From Marinobacterium_D sp050908845 (GTDB taxonomy: Bacteria > Pseudomonadota > Gammaproteobacteria > Pseudomonadales > Balneatricaceae), in contig NZ_CP194171.1 in the NCBI RefSeq assembly GCF_050908845.1, positions 2,976,001 to 3,040,000 on the forward strand: DNA of 64,000 bases, written 5' to 3'. Both the position numbers and the translations under genes were made by a program. Under the pieces are notes generated by a model that was given only the letters and a program-made list of their open reading frames with translations, did not search any database and was not told the origin of the DNA. Position 1 is the first letter of the stretch. Each line of letters begins with the position of its first letter. Shown one piece after another: positions 28,336 to 36,998 of the stretch.

Positions 28336-29268
28336 ATGCGCGCCATCGACCTGAACCTGCTGGTCGTACTGGATGCGCTGCTGGAAGAGAGACAGGTAAC
28401 CAGCGCCGCCCAGCGCCTGAATATGAGCCAGCCGGCGGTCAGTCGGGCCCTGCAGCGGCTGCGTGAACTGTTTGCTGACCAGCTGCTGGTGAGGGGCGAA
28501 CATGGATACGATCTGAGCGCCCGCGCCCGCCACTTACAACCGATGCTCAAGAATGTGATCTCCGGGGTGAAGCAGATGGTGGCCCCGCTATCCTTCGATC
28601 CAGCCGAAGCGTCGGGCAGCCTGCACATGGGGTGCCTGGATCTTGAAGCAACCCTGTATATGTCGGGGGTCATGCAAAAACTGCGTCGTGATGCCCCGGG
28701 TATGCGCCTGGAAATTCATTCCAAACCCAGCGATTACTTTGTCAGCCTTGCCCGCGGCGAACTCCACCTGGCGCTGAGCGGACAGGAGCCAGACTTCGCC
28801 ACCGACCAGTTTCACCGGGTTGAGATAGATAACACCTACTCGGAATGCGTGATGGGATTAGACAACCCCCTCGCACAGGGCGAGATGACGCTGGAGCGTT
28901 ACCTGGAAGCGACCCACGGGTTTGTATCAATCAGTGGCAGGGGCCCTGCCATTATCGACACTCATCTGAAGCAGATGGGTTACCGCAGACAAGTCGCGGC
29001 GCGGCTGGCGAGCTTTTTCAACGTGCCCGATTTCTGTGAAAACACGGACCTTGTCTTTGCGCTGCCGAAACGCCAGGTGGAGTGGCTGTGCCAGAATCGT
29101 AAGCTGGTGACACGTCCTCTACCGAAGGAGATTCCGCAACCTATCATCCACTTCTATCTGTACTGGCATGCACGCTACCATCAGGATCCGATGCATCGGT
29201 GGTTCCGAAATCTGGTGATCGAACAAACCCGCCTGGAGCTGAATAACCCTGGTCAACCGGCTCAGTGA
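28336..29268 (+). CDS. LysR-family transcriptional regulator
   Basis: 310 aa from the ATG at 28336. Helix-turn-helix at about residues 16-40 (RQVTSAAQRLNMSQPAVSRALQRLR). The NodD/LinR-like start IDLNLLVVLDALLEER and the effector domain with PSDYFVSLARGELHLALSG are typical. Divergent from yceJI, so those genes are the likeliest target. Its last 7 bases overlap the convergent copD. Confidence 0.88.
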   Translation: MRAIDLNLLVVLDALLEERQVTSAAQRLNMSQPAVSRALQRLRELFADQLLVRGEHGYDLSARARHLQPMLKNVISGVKQMVAPLSFDPAEASGSLHMGCLDLEATLYMSGVMQKLRRDAPGMRLEIHSKPSDYFVSLARGELHLALSGQEPDFATDQFHRVEIDNTYSECVMGLDNPLAQGEMTLERYLEATHGFVSISGRGPAIIDTHLKQMGYRRQVAARLASFFNVPDFCENTDLVFALPKRQVEWLCQNRKLVTRPLPKEIPQPIIHFYLYWHARYHQDPMHRWFRNLVIEQTRLELNNPGQPAQ

Positions 29269-30143
29269 CCCGGCCCCACCAGCGTGGCAAGCACCGTAGT
29301 AGCGCCGAAAATGCCCCAGCCAGCCGCTTTTTCCAGGGTCAGGGACTTTTTCAGGCGCGCTCGCGTGCCGCCATCGACAAGCGCCGGTACCAGCTGATAC
29401 CGGTGGTAAGCCGCGATCACCAGAATCAGCGCCACCAACGCACCCTTGCACACCAGCCAGAACCCATAGGGCGTGGTCAGGATCCCCTGGCCACCACCGG
29501 TCAGGCGCCAGACAAGCACGCCACCGGCCAGCACCAGCAGCACCACTCCCTTGAACGCCAGCGAGCCAAACCGTTCCAGCACATGGCGCGCCCGTTCGCG
29601 GGAGAGGCGATGAGTGACCAGCCATAGCGGGTAGATAGAGCCGATCCACCAGGCACCGATGATCACATGGATGGTCAGTAGAGCCGAGGCAAACAGGTCC
29701 AGCTGCGTGGTGTGCCCGGTGCGACTGAAAGAGGCACCCAGCAGCACACTCCCTGTCAGCAGACACAGCACTTCTGCAGCACCGACCCGGCCCGAGCGGT
29801 TCAGCGGCAGCGTCAGCAGCAACGCCACAAACAGCACAGCCAAACCCAGCAGCCTGAGCAAAAGCTCATCACCCACCGGTGACTGCCAAAGCACCTGCCG
29901 CATCATGGGATCGAACATACCGGCCAGGCCGGTTTCGGAGAACGCCCCCACCCTGACAAAAAAGTAGGCCAGGGAGGCCAGCAGCCCTGAGAACAGGGAT
30001 ACCAGGGTATAGAGGCGCAGACGAGAGAGAATCGTTTCCTGACGGCGCAGAAAACGCAGGCTGATGGCACCGCCAAGGGCGGTGGACAGTGAGATGTAGA
30101 TCAACCAGCGGGTCAGTAGTGTCAGACCGTCCCATTCAGTCAA
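29262..30143 (-). CDS. copD: Copper resistance protein CopD
   Basis: 293 aa with eight membrane segments. PcoD/CopD-type features: WLIYISLSTALGGAISLRF at the start, ASALLTIHVIIGAWWIGSIYPLWLVTHR in the middle and AAYHRYQLVPAL near the end. CopD moves copper through the inner membrane with periplasmic CopC. Starts at TTG (30143) with GGAGG six bases before it. Last gene of the copper cluster. Confidence 0.85.
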   Translation of the reverse strand: MTEWDGLTLLTRWLIYISLSTALGGAISLRFLRRQETILSRLRLYTLVSLFSGLLASLAYFFVRVGAFSETGLAGMFDPMMRQVLWQSPVGDELLLRLLGLAVLFVALLLTLPLNRSGRVGAAEVLCLLTGSVLLGASFSRTGHTTQLDLFASALLTIHVIIGAWWIGSIYPLWLVTHRLSRERARHVLERFGSLAFKGVVLLVLAGGVLVWRLTGGGQGILTTPYGFWLVCKGALVALILVIAAYHRYQLVPALVDGGTRARLKKSLTLEKAAGWGIFGATTVLATLVGPGH

Positions 30144-30180
30144 ATCGGGCCTCCATCAGCCTGGTGAGTCAGGGGTTAGA

Positions 30181-30543
30181 TCAGCGCTGGCTAAAGCCGA
30201 AGCTGCCGGTAACCTTGTGACCATCCTCGCCCATCAGCATCCAGTGCACCTTGTAGTCACCCGGTGCCAGCTCAGGCACCGCCACATCAAAGGTGGTGCC
30301 GGGACCGATGGAGGGGATGAAGTCGATATCGATCGGCGCGCCCTCGGCCTTGGTCAAATCCACCCGCAGAAGGCGTACCGGTTGGCCGAACTCCAGCACC
30401 AGTTCGTCGACCTTCTCCTGCATCAGAGCACCATCGGCGGGCTGCGACTTGGCCAGCATGCTGTGCGCCGAAACCGGCGCCGCAACAAGCGCCGCCAGTG
30501 TCAGGAAAAGCGCCGGAAACAGCGATTTAAGCAAGGGTTTCAA
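30181..30543 (-). CDS. copC: Periplasmic copper-binding protein CopC
   Basis: 120 aa. Signal peptide ending in PVSAHSML, so the mature protein begins with the histidine that is a Cu(II) ligand in CopC. SQPADGALMQEKVDELVLEF, PGDYKVHWMLMGEDGHKVTGSF and its His-rich end are diagnostic. TTG start at 30543 overlaps the DUF411 gene stop as TTGA, with AGGAG eight bases upstream. Confidence 0.92.
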   Translation of the reverse strand: MKPLLKSLFPALFLTLAALVAAPVSAHSMLAKSQPADGALMQEKVDELVLEFGQPVRLLRVDLTKAEGAPIDIDFIPSIGPGTTFDVAVPELAPGDYKVHWMLMGEDGHKVTGSFGFSQR

Positions 30544-31061
30544 TACTGCATCTCCTGTTCATTGATCTCTTCATACAACTCGAACCGACCATCTTCGTAG
30601 AGCAGGACAACCGGATAGGGATCGAAACGGTCGCCATACTCCATGCCCGGGCTTCCCGCCGGCATGCCCGGTACCGCCAGACCCAGCGCGCCTTCAGGCG
30701 GGTTATCGAGAAAACGCTGTACAAGCTTGGCCGGCACATGCCCCTCGAAGGCGTAACCTTCCTCCGTCACAGCGGTGTGACAGGAGCGGAATCGCGGCGC
30801 AATCCCCAGCTCATCCTTGACCCCATTAAGGTTCTCGGGATGATGAATATTCGACGTAAAGCCGTGGGTATCGGCGTGTTCAATCCAGCTTTCACAACAG
30901 CCACAGGTTGGGCTCTTGTATACATCCAGCGCCACCGGACCGGCAGCGGTGGCCTGGGTACTGCCTGCACCATCCTGCGCCTCAGTGTCGGAACAGGCGG
31001 CCAGGATCAGACTGCTACCGGTAATCAGGCCGGCGAAAACCAATTTTTTTCCCAATTTCAT
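30540..31061 (-). CDS. DUF411 metal-binding lipoprotein
   Basis: 173 aa. Lipobox LILAACS near residue 20, so probably a lipoprotein. The DUF411 domain carries the metal-binding site VYKSPTCGCCESWIEH and the partner stretch SCHTAVTEEGYAFEGHVPA, with CH and a late PGMPAGSPGME Met-rich segment. DUF411 proteins occur in copper and silver resistance clusters, as here. The ATG at 31061 follows GGAGA. Confidence 0.9.
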   Translation of the reverse strand: MKLGKKLVFAGLITGSSLILAACSDTEAQDGAGSTQATAAGPVALDVYKSPTCGCCESWIEHADTHGFTSNIHHPENLNGVKDELGIAPRFRSCHTAVTEEGYAFEGHVPAKLVQRFLDNPPEGALGLAVPGMPAGSPGMEYGDRFDPYPVVLLYEDGRFELYEEINEQEMQY

Positions 31062-31122
31062 GTGATTTCTCCAAACAATAAACAACAGCAGGAACGCCGC
31101 AGCGCCCGGGTCTACGGATGAA

Positions 31123-31560
31123 TCAGCCAAACCTTGGAGGTTGTTCGGGAGGTGTCACAAAGGGAGAAGCCGGCGAGGCCCTCGCCTGGGAAGGCGCGAG
31201 TGCCGGTGAATCAACAGCCGGTTGCAATGGCGCGAGCATCGCCATGCTGGTCGATGAGCAATGATCGGCGCAGTCACTGGGTCCCGCCTGGTCACAACAG
31301 TCCGCACCCTGATGGTCCATGGCGGCCGGGTAACAGCCTGCGTCATCGGTATGACAGCTCATCTGCGCGACGCTGAAACGCTGCTCAGCATCAACATGCG
31401 GGATCTGGTTGCTATGGGGAGTCTGGACCAGCGGCCCCAATATCAGCTGGGCGAGCAGCAGCAGTGAGAGCGCCAGCCAGAAACCTGGCCGATGCCTGCG
31501 TTGATACGCCCCGGATTGCTCCAACTCTACTGCTCCCACATCGATCACTGCTCTGCGCAT
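31123..31560 (-). CDS. Cys/His-rich membrane-anchored protein of the copper cluster
   Basis: 145 aa, unrecognised beyond similarity in plan to DUF2946-type proteins. One membrane segment (FWLALSLLLLAQLILG) near residue 30, then a periplasmic region with six cysteines and several His and Met (MSCHTDDAGCY, DCCDQAGPSDCADHC, SMAM) and a Pro/Ala tail. It sits first in the copper cluster, so copper sensing or sequestration in the periplasm is likely. The start has only a weak ribosome site. Confidence 0.7.
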   Translation of the reverse strand: MRRAVIDVGAVELEQSGAYQRRHRPGFWLALSLLLLAQLILGPLVQTPHSNQIPHVDAEQRFSVAQMSCHTDDAGCYPAAMDHQGADCCDQAGPSDCADHCSSTSMAMLAPLQPAVDSPALAPSQARASPASPFVTPPEQPPRFG

Positions 31561-31603
31561 TTGTTTACGAGTCTAAACGCCAAAGCGAAGCATCGCCAAA
31601 GGT

Positions 31604-34468
31604 TTATTCCCGTACCAGGAATACCCGCAGGGCATCCAGTTTCAACTCTGCTTTCGACAGCGCTGACACCATCGCGTCGCGGCGGGCCTCCAGGGCTTCA
31701 ACCTCTTGCGGATGGATGCCTGCATTCACCTCAGCCAGCGCCTTGAGACGTTGGACCTCAGCCCCCTGCTCTGCGTTCACTCTTTCGAGCGCTTCATTGA
31801 TCAGAGGCTGGAGCTCTTTATTGGCATGGGTGTCCGCCTGCTTGAGCTGCTCGACGATCTGATCACGCGCCAGACGCACCATATTCTGCGATGCGTTGCG
31901 GGATACGGTCTCCGCCAGTTTGTTGAGCGGTGCGTGTCCCAGCGCCTGGGCCAGGTTCTGGCCGTTGGGGCCGACCAGCACCCGCACCAGCCCCTGCGGC
32001 AGATAGCGCTCAAGCTGGTAGCTGCGCGGTGCGGTGGTCTTCGGCTGGTAGATCGCCTCCAGCAGCAAGGTCCCTGCCGGCAATGGTGGCAGTTTCAGCG
32101 TGCACAGAGAATTGTTGCCGTACTCGCCACGCAGGATCAGCTCCATGGTACCGGCCAGCAACGGATGCTCCCAGCTCATGTACTCGATATCCTCGCGGGA
32201 TAGCGCACGCTCGCGGTTAAAGGTCAGTGTCAGCCCTTCATCCCCCAGGCCCGGCAGCTGGCAGAGCATATGCTCGCCCATGTGCAGTACCAGGCCGTCC
32301 TCGCCGTGCGGCTGGGTGTCGACACCGAAGCGGTCGAACAGTTTTTCGGCATAAGCCTGCAACTCCTCACCGGCTTCCGCTTCAACCACGGCCGCTGTCA
32401 GCTCCTCGGCACGGGCAGTATCGCAGCTACCCAGCTCAAGCAGGCGGTCACGCCCCGCCGATACCCGGTTTTCGAGTTCGATGCGGGCATCACGGGTTTC
32501 GGTAATCAGCTGTTCCAACGCCTCGGTATTCAACGGATCGGTCAGACAGGTGTTCAGATCCTCGGCAAACTGGTGGTAGATCGCCTCGCCACTGGCACAG
32601 ACACGGGTAAACGCCTCCAGGCCACTGTCATACCAGTCGAGCAGCACACTCACGGCGCTCTCCTGGAAATAAGGCACGTGGATCTCCACATCGTTGCGCT
32701 GACCGATACGGTCCAGACGACCGATGCGCTGCTCCAGCAGATCCGGGCTCAGCGGCAGATCAAACAGCACCAGGTGGCTGGCGAACTGGAAGTTACGCCC
32801 TTCCGAACCGATCTCGGAGCAGATCAACACCTGTGCGCCCAGTTCCACGTCGGCGAAGTAAGCCGCCGCACGGTCACGGTTGATCAGCGACATGCCCTCG
32901 TGGAAGGCCGCCGTACGGATACCCTCGCGCAGGTTCAGGTACTCCTCCAGCGCGACAGCGGTTTTCGCATCGGCACAGATCACCAGTGCCTTTTCGCGCT
33001 TGTGATCGCGCAGCCAGTTCACCAGCCATTCAACACGGGGGTCCACGTCGACCCAATCGCTACCCAGCAGTTTCTCAGGGTGCAGCATCTCATCGAGGGA
33101 GGCGGTGACCGCAGCCTCTTCGTAGATTGCCGGTGTCTCAAGTGGAACGGCATCGAGCAGGCGCTGGGGGAAGCCCTTGACGCTTTCACGGGTGTTGCGG
33201 AACAGGACACGGCCGGTACCGTGACGGTCCACCAGCTGGGAGATCAGCGCAGCCAGGCCCCGCTCACGCTGTTCGCCCGGCAGTGCCAGCCAGTTACCCA
33301 GTGCCTCATCGCCAAGCCAGCCGGCGACCTCCTGCTGAATCCGGCTGTCTGAGGCGAGCAGGTCCGGCCCCTTCTCTTCAAGCAACGGCGCAATGGTGTG
33401 GCTGAGGTGATGGAAACGGTCGCTCTCCGCCTTGAACGCATCCAGGTCGTGGTAACGCTCGGGGTCCAGCAGACGCAGACGGGCAAAGTGCCCTTCCGGT
33501 CCCAGCTGCTCCGGGGTGGCGGTCAGCAGCAGCACGCCCGGCACCTTCTGCGACAGCGCTTCGATGCAACGATAGCCATGGCTTGCCGCTTCCGGTGACC
33601 AGCCCAGGTGGTGCGCCTCATCTACGACCATCAGGTCCCAGTCAGCCCGCATCGCCTGGTTCAGGCGCGCATCCCGGTGCGTCAGCAGCGACAGCGGGCA
33701 GAGAATCAGCTGGGCCGATTCAAACGGGTTGCCGGCGTACAGGTCTTCCAGCAGCGCTTCACAGCGCGCTTCATCCAGCAGCGTAAACATCAGGTTGAAA
33801 CGGCGCAGCAGCTCCACCAGCCACTGGTGCACCAGGTTATCCGGCACCACCACCAGCACCCGACTGGCACGGCCACTGATCAGGCGCTGGTGCAGCACCA
33901 GGCCGGCTTCGATGGTTTTACCCAGGCCGACCTCGTCCGCCAGCAGTGCCCGCGGATGTTCGCGGGAGGAGAGCTCAACCGCGATATGGAACTGGTGTGG
34001 CAGCAACTGAACGCGGGCGCCCAGCAGGCCGTTGACCGGCGAGCTCATCAGCCGGTGATGGTGCTCGAGGGTACGGACGCGCAGCTTGAACAGGCCATGA
34101 CGGTCGATCTGCCCCGCCAGCATGCGCTGTTCCGGGCGCGCAAAGTGCACGGCGCTATCCAGATCAGGCTCGGGCAGGATCACTTCCGCGCCATTCTGGT
34201 CGGTGCAGCGGTAGATAAAACAGCCGCGGTTTTCCATCCGCTCCAGGATCTCGAGCTGATCGCCGTCGTGATTGTTGACGGCCTCACCCGGTTCGTAGAT
34301 CACCCGGCTCAGCGGCGCGTTGTCCATGGCGTAAGTGCGCTGCTCCATGACCGCCGGGAAACCGATCTCCACCCGCCGGTTGACGCACTCTATGACTATG
34401 CCAAGCCCCAAATCGGCTTCTGTATTACTGATCCAGCGCTGACCGGGAACAAACTGCTCGTTGGACAA
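31604..34468 (-). CDS. rapA: RNA polymerase-associated ATPase RapA (HepA)
   Basis: 954 aa, close to E. coli RapA (968 aa). SWI2/SNF2 protein that recycles RNA polymerase. Amino-terminal Tudor-like region starts FVPGQRWISNTEADLGLG; helicase motifs: LADEVGLGKTIEAG (I), VVDEAHHLGW (II, DEAH), LLLTATPEQLG (III), and QVLICSEIGSEGRNFQFA and RIGRLDRIGQ in the second RecA domain. Monocistronic, close behind the copper cluster, which lies downstream on the same strand. Confidence 0.96.
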   Translation of the reverse strand: MSNEQFVPGQRWISNTEADLGLGIVIECVNRRVEIGFPAVMEQRTYAMDNAPLSRVIYEPGEAVNNHDGDQLEILERMENRGCFIYRCTDQNGAEVILPEPDLDSAVHFARPEQRMLAGQIDRHGLFKLRVRTLEHHHRLMSSPVNGLLGARVQLLPHQFHIAVELSSREHPRALLADEVGLGKTIEAGLVLHQRLISGRASRVLVVVPDNLVHQWLVELLRRFNLMFTLLDEARCEALLEDLYAGNPFESAQLILCPLSLLTHRDARLNQAMRADWDLMVVDEAHHLGWSPEAASHGYRCIEALSQKVPGVLLLTATPEQLGPEGHFARLRLLDPERYHDLDAFKAESDRFHHLSHTIAPLLEEKGPDLLASDSRIQQEVAGWLGDEALGNWLALPGEQRERGLAALISQLVDRHGTGRVLFRNTRESVKGFPQRLLDAVPLETPAIYEEAAVTASLDEMLHPEKLLGSDWVDVDPRVEWLVNWLRDHKREKALVICADAKTAVALEEYLNLREGIRTAAFHEGMSLINRDRAAAYFADVELGAQVLICSEIGSEGRNFQFASHLVLFDLPLSPDLLEQRIGRLDRIGQRNDVEIHVPYFQESAVSVLLDWYDSGLEAFTRVCASGEAIYHQFAEDLNTCLTDPLNTEALEQLITETRDARIELENRVSAGRDRLLELGSCDTARAEELTAAVVEAEAGEELQAYAEKLFDRFGVDTQPHGEDGLVLHMGEHMLCQLPGLGDEGLTLTFNRERALSREDIEYMSWEHPLLAGTMELILRGEYGNNSLCTLKLPPLPAGTLLLEAIYQPKTTAPRSYQLERYLPQGLVRVLVGPNGQNLAQALGHAPLNKLAETVSRNASQNMVRLARDQIVEQLKQADTHANKELQPLINEALERVNAEQGAEVQRLKALAEVNAGIHPQEVEALEARRDAMVSALSKAELKLDALRVFLVRE

Positions 34469-34668
34469 AACCTCAACTCCGTTCTGGGTGGGGGAAAACA
34501 GGGGCGCGTATGATAGACGTTCTCAGAGCAAAATTCTTCCCTGCCGGTGACCTGAAAAGATTAGCAAAGTTAGGGCAACTGTGAGTGCCTGGATCGGGAC
34601 TTGTTACTCACTCGCCAGCGGAAATTATCGGTTAGACTGAGGATTATTTACGTCGACGGAGCCACCGG

Positions 34669-35427
34669 GTGTTTGACAGAATTTTTGCCATCCTCTCCGG
34701 TCATGAAGAACCGGTTGATGCGATCGATGACGAGCTCTGGCTGGCCACACTCCAGTCTGTACCGCTGCTGAGGGCATTAACAGCTGACAAGCAGTCCAGA
34801 CTGCGCCGGCTCAGCGAGCGCTTTATCCAGGAGAAACAGTTTTTCGGTGGTGACGGGCTGGAGCCAGATTCCTCTATGGGCGCACGAATTGCCACCCTGG
34901 CGTGCCTGCCGGTACTGGAACTGGGTATGGAGTGGCTTGCGCCGATCCGCGAGATCGTTATCTACCCGGCACCGTTTCTGGTGCGTCATGACGCCCCGGA
35001 CGAGTTCGGTATCGTCCACGAAGGCTATGAAGCGCTGAGCGGCGAGGCCTGGGATCACGGCACCCTGGTGCTGGCCTGGCCCGATGTACTGGAATCGGGA
35101 TGGATGGACCGGGGACATAACGTGGTCATCCACGAGATCGCCCATGTACTGGATAACCGCAACGGTTCGTTCAACGGCTTCCCGCCGCTGCACCGGGGGA
35201 TGGACAACAGCGAGTGGACGCGGGAGTTTAGCGCGGCTTTCGATACCCTGAACCGCCAGCTGGACAAAGGCGAAGACACGCTGATCGACCCGTACGCGGC
35301 CACCGCACCCACTGAGTTTTTCGCCGTTACCAGCGAGTACCATTTTGAGCGCCCGGATATTCTGGCGCAGGCGTTTCCGCAGGTGGCGAGATTGATGGAC
35401 GAGTTTTATTCCGGGGCAGGTAATTAG
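34669..35427 (+). CDS. mtfA: MtfA-family metallopeptidase (Mlc titration factor A)
   Basis: 252 aa. Zinc peptidase motif HEIAHVLDNRNG (HExxH) near residue 156, with the third ligand glutamate in FFAVTSEYHFE. MtfA binds the repressor Mlc and has aminopeptidase activity in enterobacteria. GTG start at 34669 with GGAG seven bases upstream. Divergent from rapA. Confidence 0.9.
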   Translation: MFDRIFAILSGHEEPVDAIDDELWLATLQSVPLLRALTADKQSRLRRLSERFIQEKQFFGGDGLEPDSSMGARIATLACLPVLELGMEWLAPIREIVIYPAPFLVRHDAPDEFGIVHEGYEALSGEAWDHGTLVLAWPDVLESGWMDRGHNVVIHEIAHVLDNRNGSFNGFPPLHRGMDNSEWTREFSAAFDTLNRQLDKGEDTLIDPYAATAPTEFFAVTSEYHFERPDILAQAFPQVARLMDEFYSGAGN

Positions 35428-35430
35428 ATG

Positions 35431-35536
35431 GTAGGAGGCGCGCACCCAAAGGGCATGACACCCTCGCGCCGATTGAATCCCGCACGGTGGTCATTCATAA
35501 CCGCGGCGGGTTATCGCGACGGGGCGTCGTTCCTAC
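35431..35536. repeat. Intergenic repeat with GTAGGA/TCCTAC ends
   Basis: GC-rich 106-bp element between the convergent mtfA and alaC genes, bounded by inverted GTAGGA and TCCTAC. The right part contains AACCGCGGCGGGTT and the stretch TTATCGCGACGGGG, a pattern I know from dispersed intergenic repeats in related proteobacteria. No other copy in this window. Confidence 0.5.
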
Positions 35537-35563
35537 GAAAAACGCCCTGCCGGAATCGATGGC

Positions 35564-36796
35564 TTAACGACTGTCTGTCGGCACGTCGATCAAACCATCC
35601 TTGCGGAACATCGACTTGATGCCGCGCACGGCCTGACGGATGCGGTCGCGGTTTTCGATCAGCGCGAAGCGCACATAATCGTCGCCGTAATCACCAAAGC
35701 CGATCCCCGGTGATACGCAGACCTTGGCATCGGCGAGCAGTTTCTTGGAGAACTCCAGCGACCCCATCTCGCGATACGGCTCGGGAATTTTCGCCCAGAT
35801 ATACATCGACGCCTTGGGAATATCGACCATCCAGCCCGCCTCGTGCAGCCCCTTGGCCAGGGTGTTGCGGCGCTGGCGATACTGCTCAGCGATATCGCGC
35901 ACACACTGCTGATCTCCTTCCAGCGCAGCGATGGCCGCAACCTGCAGCGGCGTGAAGGTACCGTAGTCGTGGTAACTCTTGATCCGCGCCAGGGCGTGAA
36001 CGAGCTCCTTGTTGCCAACCATAAAGCCGATACGCCAGCCCGCCATGTTGTAGCTCTTGGACAGGGTGAAAAACTCCACCGCCACATCCTTGGCGCCCGG
36101 CACCTGCATGATCGACGGTGCTTTCCAGCCATCGTAGACGATATCGGCATAGGCCAGGTCGTGGACCACGATAATGCCGTACTGCTTCGCCAGCGCGACC
36201 ACACGTTCGAAGAAGTCCAGCTCCACGCACTGGGCCGTGGGGTTGGACGGGAAGCCCAGAATCACCATCTTCGGCTTGGGAATGGTCTCGCGGATCGCCC
36301 GCTCCAGCTCGACGAAGAAATCCACCCCCGGCACCAGCGGCACGGAACGCACCTGGGCACCGGCAATTACTGCGCCGTAGATATGGATCGGGTAGCTGGG
36401 GTTAGGCACCAGCACGGTATCGCCATTATCGACGGTGGCCAGCATCAGGTGCGCCAGCCCCTCTTTCGAGCCGATGGTGACGATCGCCTCATCTTCCGGA
36501 TCGATCTCCACGTCATAACGGTCGCTATACCAGTTGGAGATTGCCCGTCTCAGGCGCGGAATACCGCGTGAGGTGGAATAACCGTGGGTGTTTTCACGCT
36601 GGGCTACCGAGCAGAGCTTTTCGACAATATGCGGCGGCGTGGGGCCATCCGGATTGCCCATGCTGAAGTCGATAATATCCTCACCGCGACGGCGCGCGGC
36701 CATCTTCAGTTCGGAGGTGATGTTAAAAACGTAGGGGGGAAGACGATCAATACGGTTAAAGTGGCGTACAGGTTGCACACCGGTGTTATCGGTCAT
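35564..36796 (-). CDS. alaC: Alanine-synthesising aminotransferase AlaC
   Basis: 410 aa fold-type I PLP aminotransferase. SMGNPDGPTPPHIVEKL, YSTSRGIPRLRRAI, NPSYPIHIYGAVIAGA and the PLP lysine motif FFTLSKSYNMAGWRIGF match AlaC (YfdZ). It makes alanine from pyruvate and glutamate, linking to the pyruvate metabolism elsewhere in the window. Single gene; convergent with mtfA. Confidence 0.92.
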   Translation of the reverse strand: MTDNTGVQPVRHFNRIDRLPPYVFNITSELKMAARRRGEDIIDFSMGNPDGPTPPHIVEKLCSVAQRENTHGYSTSRGIPRLRRAISNWYSDRYDVEIDPEDEAIVTIGSKEGLAHLMLATVDNGDTVLVPNPSYPIHIYGAVIAGAQVRSVPLVPGVDFFVELERAIRETIPKPKMVILGFPSNPTAQCVELDFFERVVALAKQYGIIVVHDLAYADIVYDGWKAPSIMQVPGAKDVAVEFFTLSKSYNMAGWRIGFMVGNKELVHALARIKSYHDYGTFTPLQVAAIAALEGDQQCVRDIAEQYRQRRNTLAKGLHEAGWMVDIPKASMYIWAKIPEPYREMGSLEFSKKLLADAKVCVSPGIGFGDYGDDYVRFALIENRDRIRQAVRGIKSMFRKDGLIDVPTDSR

Positions 36797-36998
36797 GATT
36801 ACTCTCGCTTGTAAACGTAAGCGCCCGGAACCGTCCGAGCGACGCCGTCCGTGACTTCACGAACGCGACAGGAAGAGTATCGGTTAACAGAGCTTTAAAC
36901 CAGAAATTTCTCTGTTGAGACCTAGAATACACTGTCTCAGAAAAAGATATTGCTGGACCGGAGCTCTCCCCGGCCCAGCATCAGTGCTCTAGCAAGCC

